From: Nicotiana tabacum
Taxonomy: Eukaryota > Streptophyta > Magnoliopsida > Solanales > Solanaceae
Length of the DNA stretch: 64,000 bases
Direction: 5' to 3'
NCBI RefSeq assembly: GCF_000715075.1
Contig: NC_134096.1
Span: forward strand, 35,971,804-36,035,803
Part shown: positions 48,780 to 58,595 of the stretch, piece after piece
How the letters are laid out: each line of letters starts with the position of its first letter
Position numbering within the stretch: the stretch's first letter is position 1
Notes under the pieces: model-generated
The model's database searches: none
What the model was told of the DNA's origin: nothing
Seen by the model: only the letters and a program-made list of their open reading frames with translations
Made by a program: the position numbers and the translations under genes

Positions 48780-49010
48780 ATTTTTTTCTTTTAGCAAATC
48801 CACTAGGCGAGGTGCCTAGGGCTAGTTTTTATATATATCTAAAAAATAAAAATAACAAATGTCAGGAGGTCTTACAAAATGCAAGAAATAAACTTTGACA
48901 CCTAGATAGACCCTATTATCAAAGGTGAGTATAATACTCTCCAATGATTGTACATGATGTAAGCTAAGTAATCTGAAAAAATGAATTAAAACTAGCCAAG
49001 AATAATCATG
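48780..49010 (-). mobile_element. LINE5: 5'-truncated LINE 3' fragment (~230 bp)
   Basis: Poly(T) at about 48780-48792 follows GCCTAGTGGATTTGCTAAAA on the minus strand, the same 3' signature as LINE3. It retains only about 200 bases of 3' UTR before LTR sequence of element I starts. It abuts the 5' end of LINE3. The left limit of LTR I is uncertain by tens of bases. Confidence 0.72.
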
Positions 49011-50510
49011 TTTGAAACTCATGTTTGATCTTCTATTTATGCGCAAACGGCTACCATGTTTTTGAGAATTCTTGTTCATGCATATTGATTCCCATTGTTT
49101 AACATCAAAACCAAGAATTGAAGATCAATATCATTCTCTTTATCTTTCAAACATTCAAAAATTCGCCAAATGCATTTGAATCACATTTAGAGACATTTTG
49201 GATCACAACCAAACTTTGCACACAAGTACAAATCAACTATATGAACCTATTCAAGGTCTCAAAACCACAATAGGAGTCCGATAATACCAAAGTTAAATAC
49301 CGGTCAAACCTATGAACTATCCAATTTTTCAAATTGCCAACTTTCGATAATTATAGCCAAAACTTTCTACGAACATCCTAATTCAATTCCGAACATACGC
49401 CCAAGTCCAAAATCACTGTACGGACCTATTGAAAAAATCAAATCTCTATTCCAATGTCGTTTACTTGAAAGTGAAACCTTAGTCAACTCTTTAAACTTAA
49501 AGCTTTCAAATTTGAAATCACTCTTCCAAATCGATCGCGAACCTCTCAAAATCCAAAATCAACCATATACGCAAGTCATTGGGAATCATATGAAGCTACT
49601 CAAAGTTTCAAACTCAAAAAAACTGGTCGGATCATTGCGTTCTCCCCCACTTAAACATACGTTCGTCTTGAAACATACCAAGAGTCGTTCCAAAGCTGCC
49701 AAATTACTGTATAACTCATCATACACATACCCATCGGTGATCTCTCATCACGTCAATCCACATAAGCCCATTAACACAATCTCGACTAAATATTCTTCCT
49801 TCAACATTAGCTTACAATCCTTAGAATCAAATTCCAACTTCTGGAACACCCTCTAAGATCCAATTCTTATGTATATACATTGTATCATTCCCCACAAGCA
49901 GCACCAAACCATAAATATATTCTCAAAGATATAACCACATGATGTACCACATAAGTCATATACTCAAAGCAATATCTTTCGACCATATTAGCATCCCATT
50001 ACCAAATTAAGTACCGGTAACATACCTCATATCAAATAAGACCTTGTGTCAAACCTTCATAACACTGATGAAGGATAAAAGAAACGTGTAGAAACTCATA
50101 ATCGCCCATCAAATCAATAAGTCGTGGAGTTCTATCACTCTAGAAGAACCATTGCCAAATTATGAGTTGACTAATGAAATCTTCTTCCAAACATATCTTA
50201 TCCAAATCTGATTGCACTAATTCCGGGTCGATTAAACTTGTCTCACCTAGTACAAGCTTCTCCACCGACATGCCACACCAAATGCCACCTAAAACCACAC
50301 ATGACGTGATTCGTATGCCAAATAAGCATAAGCTCAAATATAACCAAAGATGGAAAGAAAACCAACTAAGATAACTATAAAATAAATTCAACAGATACAA
50401 CAACAAAAGCACAATGCTATGACTCAATTCCATAAGGGAGAAACAAAACACACGAAATGAATACAAGAAATTATATCCCAACATAACTCTGCTGTGATGC
50501 GTAACGTGAT
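49011..50510 (-). mobile_element. Element I: 3' LTR and 3' leader of a minus-strand Ty3/gypsy element
   Basis: The minus strand shows a 3' leader (50510 to 49656), the conserved GACGAACGTATG plus polypurine tract, and the start of a 3' LTR at about 49639 (CGCAATGATCCGACC, then GAGTAGCTTCATATGAT). The LTR runs to about 49011, where it is cut near LINE5. It has no similarity to the Del-like LTRs E-H apart from the generic GAGTAGCTTCATATGAT start shared with D. The interior is non-coding; the ORFs at 49367-49856 are not supported. Confidence 0.68.
49640..49655 (-). other. Polypurine tract, element I
   Basis: The minus strand reads TTTAAGTGGGGGAGAA directly upstream of the presumed LTR start, with GACGAACGTATG before it, the same context as in C and D. 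Confidence 0.82.
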
Positions 50511-50667
50511 TGTAAGCCACCGTAAACTTTTACTTATAACCCGTTGTTTTGTGGTGCCGAGGTAGGCTAACATTTTCAAAGGTAGTAGAAGCTCACCAAG
50601 TACGAACTTTTTGAGTTGTGTAATGCATTGTGGAGTTGGAAGAATAAGTTTTTAGAACATGATATTT

Positions 50668-50985
50668 TTGCGGTCCACTATACGACCGCAGAACCACTCT
50701 ACGGACCGCAGATCTGCCGCAGAGTGCAACAAAAATAATGCTAATTTTGGAGGTCATTTTTGCAGTCCATTATGCAACCGCATATCGCTGGCCGCACTTC
50801 CATCGCAGAATTCAATATGAACAATTCCGAAGGGTGATTCCGCGGTCCATTTCTTGGCCACATAATTGATCTATGGACCGCATACCTACCACAAACCTAA
50901 CCCAAGCAGCCCTATTTTTGGGACCATTTTTGCGGTCCACTTCACGGACCGCATATCTCTTTTGCGGTCCGATATGTGATCGTAG
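50668..50985 (+). promoter_or_regulatory. Palindrome cluster, LTR G
   Basis: Multiple GCGGTCC/GACCGC half-sites (for example GCGGTCCACTTCACGGACCGC, its two arms matching) sit upstream of a TATA-like site. Same position and motif as in C, E, F and H. Confidence 0.58.
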
Positions 50986-52249
50986 ACCCTGTTCGGAGGC
51001 TTAAGTTTGAAGAAATTTTACCCTACCCCATTGTTTATAAAACAACTTTGGGGGTTATTGTGACTAGTTTAAACGGATTTTTAGAGAGAAGGGAGTGCTT
51101 TAGTGAGAGAGAAGGAATACCCAAATGCTTTTCTCATCAATCCATTCCCCAATCTTGAAGATTCAAGGGAATCACTCACTAGGCCACCACCTATCCGGGT
51201 ACGTTCTTGTCCTACATTATCCATGCAAGTTTGTTTTGGGTTTAAGTGGGCCGAGGAGGGGTATTGGAGGTCGTTGAATTACTCGGGATGAATTGTTGGT
51301 TGATATGGTTTGTGGGGTGAAAGAAATCTTATAAGAGAATCTTGTAGTCAAATTTGCACACCTAGTGCTTGATGAAATATATAGGTGAGTTGAACCCATG
51401 AATCTCTTCATAATTATGGTTCAAGTTTGTCATGTATCTAATAGATTGAAGTCGCTAGGATTTCTGGAACGTTGTAGTAATTTAAGGAAAACTCAAGAAA
51501 AGTATGTTGGCTAAACTTCTCTAGTAGAGTCGAATTCCATGATGTTCTCATAAGTTTCAAGTGTGATTGGCCTAACTTTTTATTTCTCATGTTCCGAGTC
51601 ATTCCTAATAAATTTGATTATTCCAAATGATCTTTGTATCAAACGATATATACTTGAAATGTGTTCCAATTGCCCCTATCATATTATGTTCTCCTTCAGG
51701 AATGTATTCAAGTATGACAAATGCATCAAAATGTTATGATTTAAAATCATGTTTCAATTGCAAGTTTATTATGCCTAATTTTGGAAGAAAATTCAATGTG
51801 CTTAAGACTCTTATTTCTCATATACGTACTTGAAGTTTTCCTTTCAAATGCTCTTATTGTTTTTAACCCATGATGATGCTTGAAAAAGAAAGAAGTGAGT
51901 ATGAGATATAAAATGTGGCCATTGTGCCAGGAATGAATGAAAATTACACTTGTGGCCAATAGTGCCGATGAAATAAAGAGAATGCGTGTAAGATAATGAA
52001 ATGAGCCATAACTTTTTTATATAATAAATGTTTCCAGGCTAACGTTAGTCATCGAGGAAGGGTAGGTTTAAACAATATAACCCCGAAACTACACGTAACG
52101 GTGTAGGAGTAATGGATGGGTAAATCCTCGTACTGATGTGTTGAGATTATTCCCCTTAATTGGGATGAGATTGATGGGTTGAGATTATTCCCCTTAATTA
52201 ATTGGGATGAGATTATTGCTAGAGGAATGTGATGTCGACCCACGCGACA

Positions 52250-52395
52250 TTATGGTAAGACGGCTTAGCCGATCGGGCCGAGATCGGACACCATGTCGTG
52301 CACATGGTAGTGTTGTGATTGGATGTCTTGGGGTGAGATAGCTTAGGCGATCGGGCCGAGATCGGACTTAGTGCTAAAATCACGGTGGTGTATCG
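52250..52395 (+). repeat. GATCGG hairpin module, two copies in LTR G
   Basis: CGGCTTAGCCGATCGGGC then CGAGATCGGAC, repeated about 85 bases later. It is related to the modules in A, E and H. Confidence 0.82.
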
Positions 52396-52655
52396 GCACT
52401 AAATATCTCTCAACTTAAAAATATTGATATTCACTTGAAATATTATCTTTTTCTTAATTTGATGCATTTATATTGTTTGAGACTCTCATTGATTCCGTGT
52501 TTCTTTCTCCTTGTACTTGTAAGGCCCCGTAATATTTTTGCAAAGGAAAGTAAGATTTCATGGTGCCGGAATAAGCTTACGTGTTTGAGAAATATTGATA
52601 TTTTGAATAATGCATTGAGGAATAAAGGAACATGTTTGGCAGATAAATGCATTTC

Positions 52656-52922
52656 TGCGGTCTATTATGCGACCTCAGAATCACTCTACGGACCGCATAA
52701 TGGCCGCAGCGTGAGGCAGGGATGGTCCATCTTGGAGGTCAGGTTTACGGCGCATTATGCGACCGCAGACCAGTTCTGCGGTGCATTATGCGACCGCAGA
52801 ACAAGTCTGTTGGTCGTATAATGACCACAGACTGAGTCAGTCATGCCCATGTTTGGAGGCCAATTAGGCAGCCTATTCTGCGGACCGCAAAATCATTATG
52901 CGGTCGTATATGCGACCGCATA
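52656..52922 (+). promoter_or_regulatory. Palindrome cluster, LTR F
   Basis: About eight GCGGTC/GACCGC half-sites, among them a long arm pair ATGCGGTCG...CGACCGCAT around TATA at about 52899-52922, directly upstream of TTTTTATAACC. Conserved in position among Del-like LTRs of this window. Confidence 0.6.
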
Positions 52923-53717
52923 CCCTGTTCCGGAGCTTCATTTTTAGGTTTTTATAACCTTACCCTACTTCGTTAAATAGACGATTTGTGCCTTTTTTTT
53001 TTAGCTAAAACCTAACATTTTGAGAGTGAGAAAGTGCCCTAGAGTGAGAGAGTAATCTTCAACAAATTGTCCTTCAATTATTGCTCAAATCTTTGAAGAT
53101 TAACAAAGAAAACTCACTGGGTCTTCATCCTAGAGGTAAGATTCTACACCCTAGCCCTTAATTTCGAAATTTATCTAAGAATGGGTAATTAGCAAGACAA
53201 TTCTTGGGTATCGGAGTTGTTTATTTTGCTTGCATGTGTTATCAAAGGGTGTAGGAAGATTTTGAGCTAAAAAGGTAAAGATTGAGTTGTGGGATGATGG
53301 AATCCTCCATAAAAGAACCTTGAACTCTTAATGCACACTTAGGGTTTGATAAAATGCTCAAATGAGCTAGAACCATGATCATCTTCCTAATTCAGGTTCA
53401 ACTTGTTATATTTCTAAAATAGATTGAAGTTGCTAAGAATTCCGGAATATTTTAGAGTTTAAGGAATCTCAATTGAGGTATGTTTGCTAAACCCTTCTTT
53501 AAGAATTACAACCTCAATTTCCTTGTAAGTTTCAAGATATTTATTACAAATCAATTATTTCGAATAAGTTTTTTGACAAAGATATATGTTCAATTCGTGT
53601 TTCAAATGCTCTTATTATATTGCGTTATAAATTTGAGGATGTGTTCCAAACTATGGATTGTGTATCTATATGTTATAATTCCAAGCCGTGATTTATGTGG
53701 AAATTATTATGCCAAAT

Positions 53718-54062
53718 CGTGTAGAGATTGTGATTGGTTTTACACCTCCACCCGCATACATTGGGGTGAGGCGGCAATACCTCTTTGTGTATGATTATGG
53801 TATTGTTGTTGCACCACCATCCACCTATATATATTGGGGTGAGGCGGCATGGCTGCTTTGTGTATGTATTGGTATCGTTTATGCATTTCGACCCGCATAT
53901 ATTGGGGTGAGGCGGTGGGACCGCTTTGTGTGAAAATTGATATTGTATTTACACCTCCACCCGCATACATTGGGGTGAGGCGGCAGGGACGCTTGAGTCG
54001 AGATTTGGTATTGTGCTTACACCTCCACTTACATACATTGGGGTGAGGCGGCGGGGCCGCTT
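53718..54062 (+). repeat. 69-bp minisatellite in LTR F (5 units)
   Basis: Units start near 53745, 53818, 53886, 53953 and 54022 and share CCACCCGCATACATTGGGG and TGAGGCGGC with element D, but are more diverged from each other. ORFs across it are artefacts. Confidence 0.9.
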
Positions 54063-54782
54063 TGCATGAAAATGGTTACGGATGATCTCATCTTAAATTC
54101 TATAAATTTTAATGACAGCTCTTGATAAGCTTGTTTTGGTTTAATCGGCTATCTATGATATTCTATTGTTGCCCTAGTCCATCATATTCATATTGTATTT
54201 TTGAGTTCTTAAATTGGTGTTTGGTTTTCATTCTATTACTATTTGACATGTACTAACGTCTCTTTTGCTGGAGGTGCTGCATCTTTAATGGATGCAGGTG
54301 ATTCTACAACGGATGATACTGACCAGTGATAGCAGTGCTCATTCTTCTCAGTTGACTTGGTGAGCCCTATATCATTTCGGGGTTGTGCATCTTTTGTTTC
54401 GTAGGTGTTATCGTGTTTTGAGGTATAGCCGGAGCCTTGTTGACGACACTATCATTGTACTTTTTGGTATTTTTAGAGGCTCTGTAGACATGGTGTGGGT
54501 TGTATATGGGTGTTGGGAATGTTAAACAAGTTGTGTTATGATTAAATCACTCGTTCCACTTTGAACCATGAAGGTGTGTGTGTTTTGAGAATTATTAAAT
54601 AAGGTAACTAATGGTAATGAATTAGTATTGTAGACATGATCATTTTATAGTCTAATTAACAAAAAATGTATTATCCTTATTCATGGATGAGTTTGGGTAG
54701 AAGGAAATCTAATAGGCTTGCTCAGCCGGGTTCACTCGGTTGAGCGCCGGTCGCGCTCCCCGAGTTTGGGGCATGACAAACT

Positions 54783-54795
54783 TGGTATCAGAGCC
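54783..54795 (+). other. Primer binding site, element F
   Basis: TGGTATCAGAGCC lies four bases after the LTR end, complementary to initiator tRNA-Met. Confidence 0.94.
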
Positions 54796-54995
54796 TAAGG
54801 TTTTAAAGTGTCCTAGGATGTCTCGGAGTCGTGTCTAGTAGAGTCCTTATCGGTGTGTTGTCAACTACATATATAATTAGGATGCTACTTGGGCATTTAG
54901 GAATAATACCCTTCTTTCATGTTCTCGATTGTGCGATAAAGCTGATTGTAAGATTGTTCCTCCTTTAACTCGTGCGTTGCTGTAATTTTGAGTAC

Positions 54996-56213
54996 ATGGC
55001 ACCTAAGAAGAAGGCAAGAACTAGCCAAAGAGCCAATGTCACCCCGGGAGTGGCAGTTGATCCTATATTTGATGATGCGGGTGAGCACCAGAGGGGTGAG
55101 GATATTCCCCTAGTTACTACGCTGCATGATTCTACCACAACTGAGCAGACCGTACCTGTCCCTACACCTACTGAAGGTGCAACGCTCCCTCCAACTAATA
55201 TTCCAGTTCTACCTCCAGCTCCAGCTTCCAATTCTGGTGTTTTTGATGTTGATCTTAAGGGAGCCATACAGATGTTGGCACATATAGTGGCTTCTCAGGC
55301 CCAGAGATCGAGTGTTGGGCCTACTTCTTCTAGTCAGCAAGGGGAATCTGCTAGTTCCAGGGTGAATACGTTTCTTCAGTTAGATCCTACAGTGTTTACG
55401 AGTACTAATCTCGAGGAGGACCCCCAGGACTTCTTCATTCATGAGATGCACAAGACTCTCCGGGTTATGCATGCTACGTAGACGGAGGGAGTGGAGTTGG
55501 CCTCCTACCGCTTGAAAGGGGTGGCCTATTCTTGGTTTGAGTTGTGGGAGGAATCCCGTGAGGAGGGAATCTCTCCGGCAAGGTGGGGTAAGTTCACAGA
55601 TGCCTTTCTGGATTATTTCTTGCCTGCCGAAACTAAGGCAGCCTGTCACGTTGAGTTTGAACACCTGCAGTAGGGTAGTATGAATGTGTGGGAGTACCAT
55701 ATGGAGTTTTCGTGCCTGTCCAAGTATGTTATTCATATGTTGCCCACTATGGAGGCTAGAGTGTGTCGGTTTGTACAGGGCCTTTGCCTATTGGTTATTA
55801 ATGAGGCCGCTATAGCTGCCTTGAATTTCGATATGAACTATGGTAAGATTGTGGCATTTTATCGAGCCACAGAGACCCGTAAATTGAAGAATAAAATGGA
55901 GCGTTAGAGTAATAGCAAGGCCCGATCCGTGGGCAACTTGGGTGGTGGTAGGTATGCATTCAGGGGAGGGTCATCAGGACCATCTCAATCATTCGCTCAG
56001 TCTTCGATGAGTGCAGAGTCATCTGGACCTAGTCAGGGTAACAGAGGACTCCACCAGCAGGGTCGACCCGACGGAAGGGTTCAGTAGCGGAGGCTCCCAT
56101 GCCCTAAGTGTGGGAAGATGCGCTTTGGGGCCTGCTTCATGGACCTACCTATATGTTATGGGTGCGATGTGAGGGGTCATATTCAGAGGGATTACTGCTC
56201 GTCCCACTGAAAG
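54996..56213 (+). pseudogene. gag: Gag polyprotein (element F)
   Basis: Capsid and nucleocapsid of element F. I chose the ATG at 54996 (MAPKKKARTSQ) because A has the equivalent MEPKKRART. An N-terminal Pro/Thr-rich part is followed by the gag core: DPQDFFIHEMHKTL, VELASYRLKGVAYSWFELW, FLDYFLPAETK, VWEYHMEFSCLSKYV and EARVCRFVQGL. Stops at 55479, 55672, 55905 and 56086 break the frame. The CCHC knuckle at about 56150-56205 reads CYGCDVRGHIQRDY, with the last Cys changed to Tyr, the same loss seen in element B. The chain ends at a TGA near 56210, before the protease frame. Confidence 0.9.
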
Positions 56214-57028
56214 ATGGGCAGAGGTGTGGTGCAGCCAGCTTATTCTGCAGCTACTACATCCACAGCACCACCAGCTCGAGGCACCCCATCACTCGTAGGG
56301 AATGGTGCAGCTAGGGGTGGTGCACAAAATTCGGGAGGACCAAGCAGATTTTATGCTATGCGTAGGCGTCGAGATTCAGAGGCTTCTCCAGATGTTGTCA
56401 CAGGTATATTGTCTATCCAATCCCATAATGTATATCCTCTTATTGATCATGGTTCCACTTTGTCATATGTCACTCCTTATGTTGCTATGGAATTTGGGAT
56501 AGAACCGGAACAACATCATGAGTCGTTCTCTGTATTACTCCGGTTGGTGAGTCTATTTTGGCCGCGTGGGTTTATAGGGATTGTGTTGTCACGTTGCATG
56601 TTCGGGACACCATGACCGATCCTATTGAATTGAGAATGGTCGATTTTGATGTGATAATGGGGATGGATTGGCTTTATTCTTGTTTCACCAAAATTGATTT
56701 CCGAACCAGGACTATTAGGTTCGAATTTCCAAATGAGCCAGTTATTGAGTGGAAGGGTGGTGATGTAGTGCCGAAGGGTAGGTTTATTTCTTACCTTAAG
56801 CCCACGAAAATTATCAACAAGGGGTGTATTTACCATTTGGTCCGGGTTACGGACACCGATGTCGAGGCACCTACACTTGAGTCTTCTCCTGTTGTGAATG
56901 AATTTACGGGAGTCTTTCCGGATGAACGCCATGGGATTCCACTAGACAGGGAGATTGATTTTGGGATTGATGTGATGCCATACACGCATCCTATATCTAT
57001 TCCACCCTACAAAATGGCACCGACATAA
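56214..57028 (+). pseudogene. pol: Aspartic protease region (element F)
   Basis: The first part (56214-56615) contains the active-site loop LIDHGSTLSYVTPYVAMEFG, with Asp kept but His in place of Thr/Ser/Pro. Compared with A, one C is missing near 56536 (CTGTATTACT versus CTGTATCTACT), and the rest continues in another frame from 56558: VDFDVIMGMDWLYSC, TIRFEFPNEPVIEWKGGD and GCIYHLVRVTD. It ends with MAPT and TAA at 57026-57028, where a Glu codon is expected. Frameshift plus stop inactivate it. Confidence 0.9.
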
Positions 57029-57924
57029 TTGAAGGAGCTAAAGGAATAATTGAGAGATTTGTTAGAAAAGGGTTTCATCCGGCCGACTGTGTCGCCTTGG
57101 GGTGCACCGGTCCTTTTTGTAATAAAAAAGATGGGTCACTGAGAATGTGTATTGACTATCGGCAGCTTAACAAGGTCACAATCAAGAATAAGTACCCACT
57201 GCCAAGGATAGATGACTTGTTTGACCAATTGCAAGGTGCTAGGTACTTCTCCAAGATCGGTTTAAGATCCGGATATCACCAATTGAAGATCAAGGAGAAG
57301 GATATTCCGAAAATAGATTTTAGAGCCCGATATGGGCACTTTGAATTTTTGGTAATGTCTTTTGGGTTAACAAATTCCCTAGCAGCTTTCATGGATCTTA
57401 TGAATCGAGTATTCAAGCCTTTTCTTGACTACTTTGTGATAGTGTTTATTAACGATATCCTTGTATATTCACGCAATCGAGAGGACCATGTCGATCACCT
57501 CAAGGTAGTGTTGCAGACTCTGTATCAGCACCAATTGTATGTGAAACTTTCTAAATGTGAATTTTGGCTCGAATATGTTACATTCTCGGGTCATGTTGTC
57601 TCCAGAGAAGGAATTGAGGTTGATCCTCAGAAAATTGCAGCTGTAAAGAATTGGCCGAGGCCTACAACCCCAATAGAGATTTGCAGTTTCTTAGGCTTAT
57701 CTGGGAATTACAGAAAATTTTTGGAGGGGTTTTCTACCCTTGCCTCTTCGTTAAATAAATTGACTCAAAAGGCAGTTAAGTTCCAATCGTCAGATGCTTG
57801 TGAAAGGAGTTTCCATGAACTGAAATCAAGATTGACTATGGCACCGGTATTGACCTTACCAGAGGGTAAAGATGGATTTATGGTATATTATGATGCTTCA
57901 AGAATTGGGAAACATGGCATGTGA
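57029..57924 (+). pseudogene. pol: Reverse transcriptase (element F)
   Basis: The frame resumes after two stops in the LKELKE(Q)LRDLLEKGF linker and a one-base shift near 57115. It then reads [52 protein letters not shown], the catalytic box [27 protein letters not shown] and the [11 protein letters not shown] linker. The first Asp of the FIDD pair is Asn (GAC to AAC type change), which by itself should abolish polymerase activity. RNase H starts at VYYDAS and breaks at 57924. Confidence 0.92.
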
Positions 57925-58595
57925 TAGCTTATGCTTCTAGGCAACTCACGAATCATGAAAAGTATGATCCAACACATGACTTAGAACTTACAGCGATGGT
58001 ATTTGCGTTGAAAATTTGGCGTCATTACCTTTATGGGGTCCATGTGGATATATTCACGGACCATAAGGGCCTTAAATATATTTTCAAGCAGAAGGAATTG
58101 AATCTGAGGCACAGAAGATGGCTTGAGTTACTCAAGGACTACGACATTAATATTCTATATCATCCGGGAAAGGCCAATGTTGTGGCGGATGCTCTTAGGC
58201 GAAAATCTATGGGTAGTTTGGCTCACTTGGAGGCATATCAAAGGCCATTGGCCAAGGAAGTTCACCGATTGACTAGTTTGGGAGTTCGTCTTGCGGACTC
58301 TAGTGAAGTAGAGGTAATTGTGCAAAATAGGGTTGAATCATCGCTTGTTGTGGAAGTCAAAGAGAGGCAATACAACAATCCATTTTTGGTGCAATTGAAG
58401 GAGAGGATTCATAAATATAAGACTATGGCATTTTCTCTCGGCTTGGATGATGGGAGGATAAGGTACCAAGGGCATCTATGTGTTCCTAAAGTAGATGGTA
58501 TCCGGGAGAAAATCGTGTCTGAGGCTCACACTTCCAGGTATTCCATGCACCCAGGCTCTAAAAATATGTATCATGATCTCAAGGAAGTCTATTAG
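57900..58595 (+). pseudogene. pol: RNase H and integrase zinc finger (element F)
   Basis: After YYDASRIG the frame has lost about eight residues (the LGCVLMQHGK region) and shifts to the frame at 57921, where [58 protein letters not shown] and [12 protein letters not shown] follow. The integrase zinc-binding region starts near 58460: [42 protein letters not shown] at 58593 replaces the Trp of the usual YWW motif. Confidence 0.88.

Larger units (their letters stand above)
50511..52517 (+). repeat. LTR G (Del-like), 5' ~2.0 kb, interrupted by element F
   Basis: It starts TGTAAGCCACCGTAAAC with flanking GTGAT. A palindrome cluster (50668-50985) is followed by a TATA-like TGTTTATAAAAC near 51030, then the family body and two GATCGG hairpin modules at 52250-52395. 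The LTR end (GAGCGCCGG..TGACA) is missing, because element F begins at 52518. No part of G is recognisable on the other side of F, which also lacks its own 3' LTR. Confidence 0.8.
52518..54778 (+). repeat. 5' LTR of element F (2261 bp)
   Basis: It starts TGTAAGGCCCCGTAATATT and ends GGGGCATGACA before the PBS. The U3-like part has a palindrome cluster (52656-52922) and TATA-like TTTTTATAACC at about 52950. A five-unit 69-bp minisatellite related to that of D sits at 53718-54062, in the place where A, E, G and H carry the GATCGG module. The hairpin GAGCGCCGGTCGCGCTC lies near the end (54742-54758). Confidence 0.92.

Noticed and set aside
49367..50520. ORFs in element I (49367-49549, 49512-49856, 50140-50520) as possible host genes
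   Set aside because: They lie in LTR and 3' leader sequence defined by the polypurine tract at 49640-49655 and show no domain.
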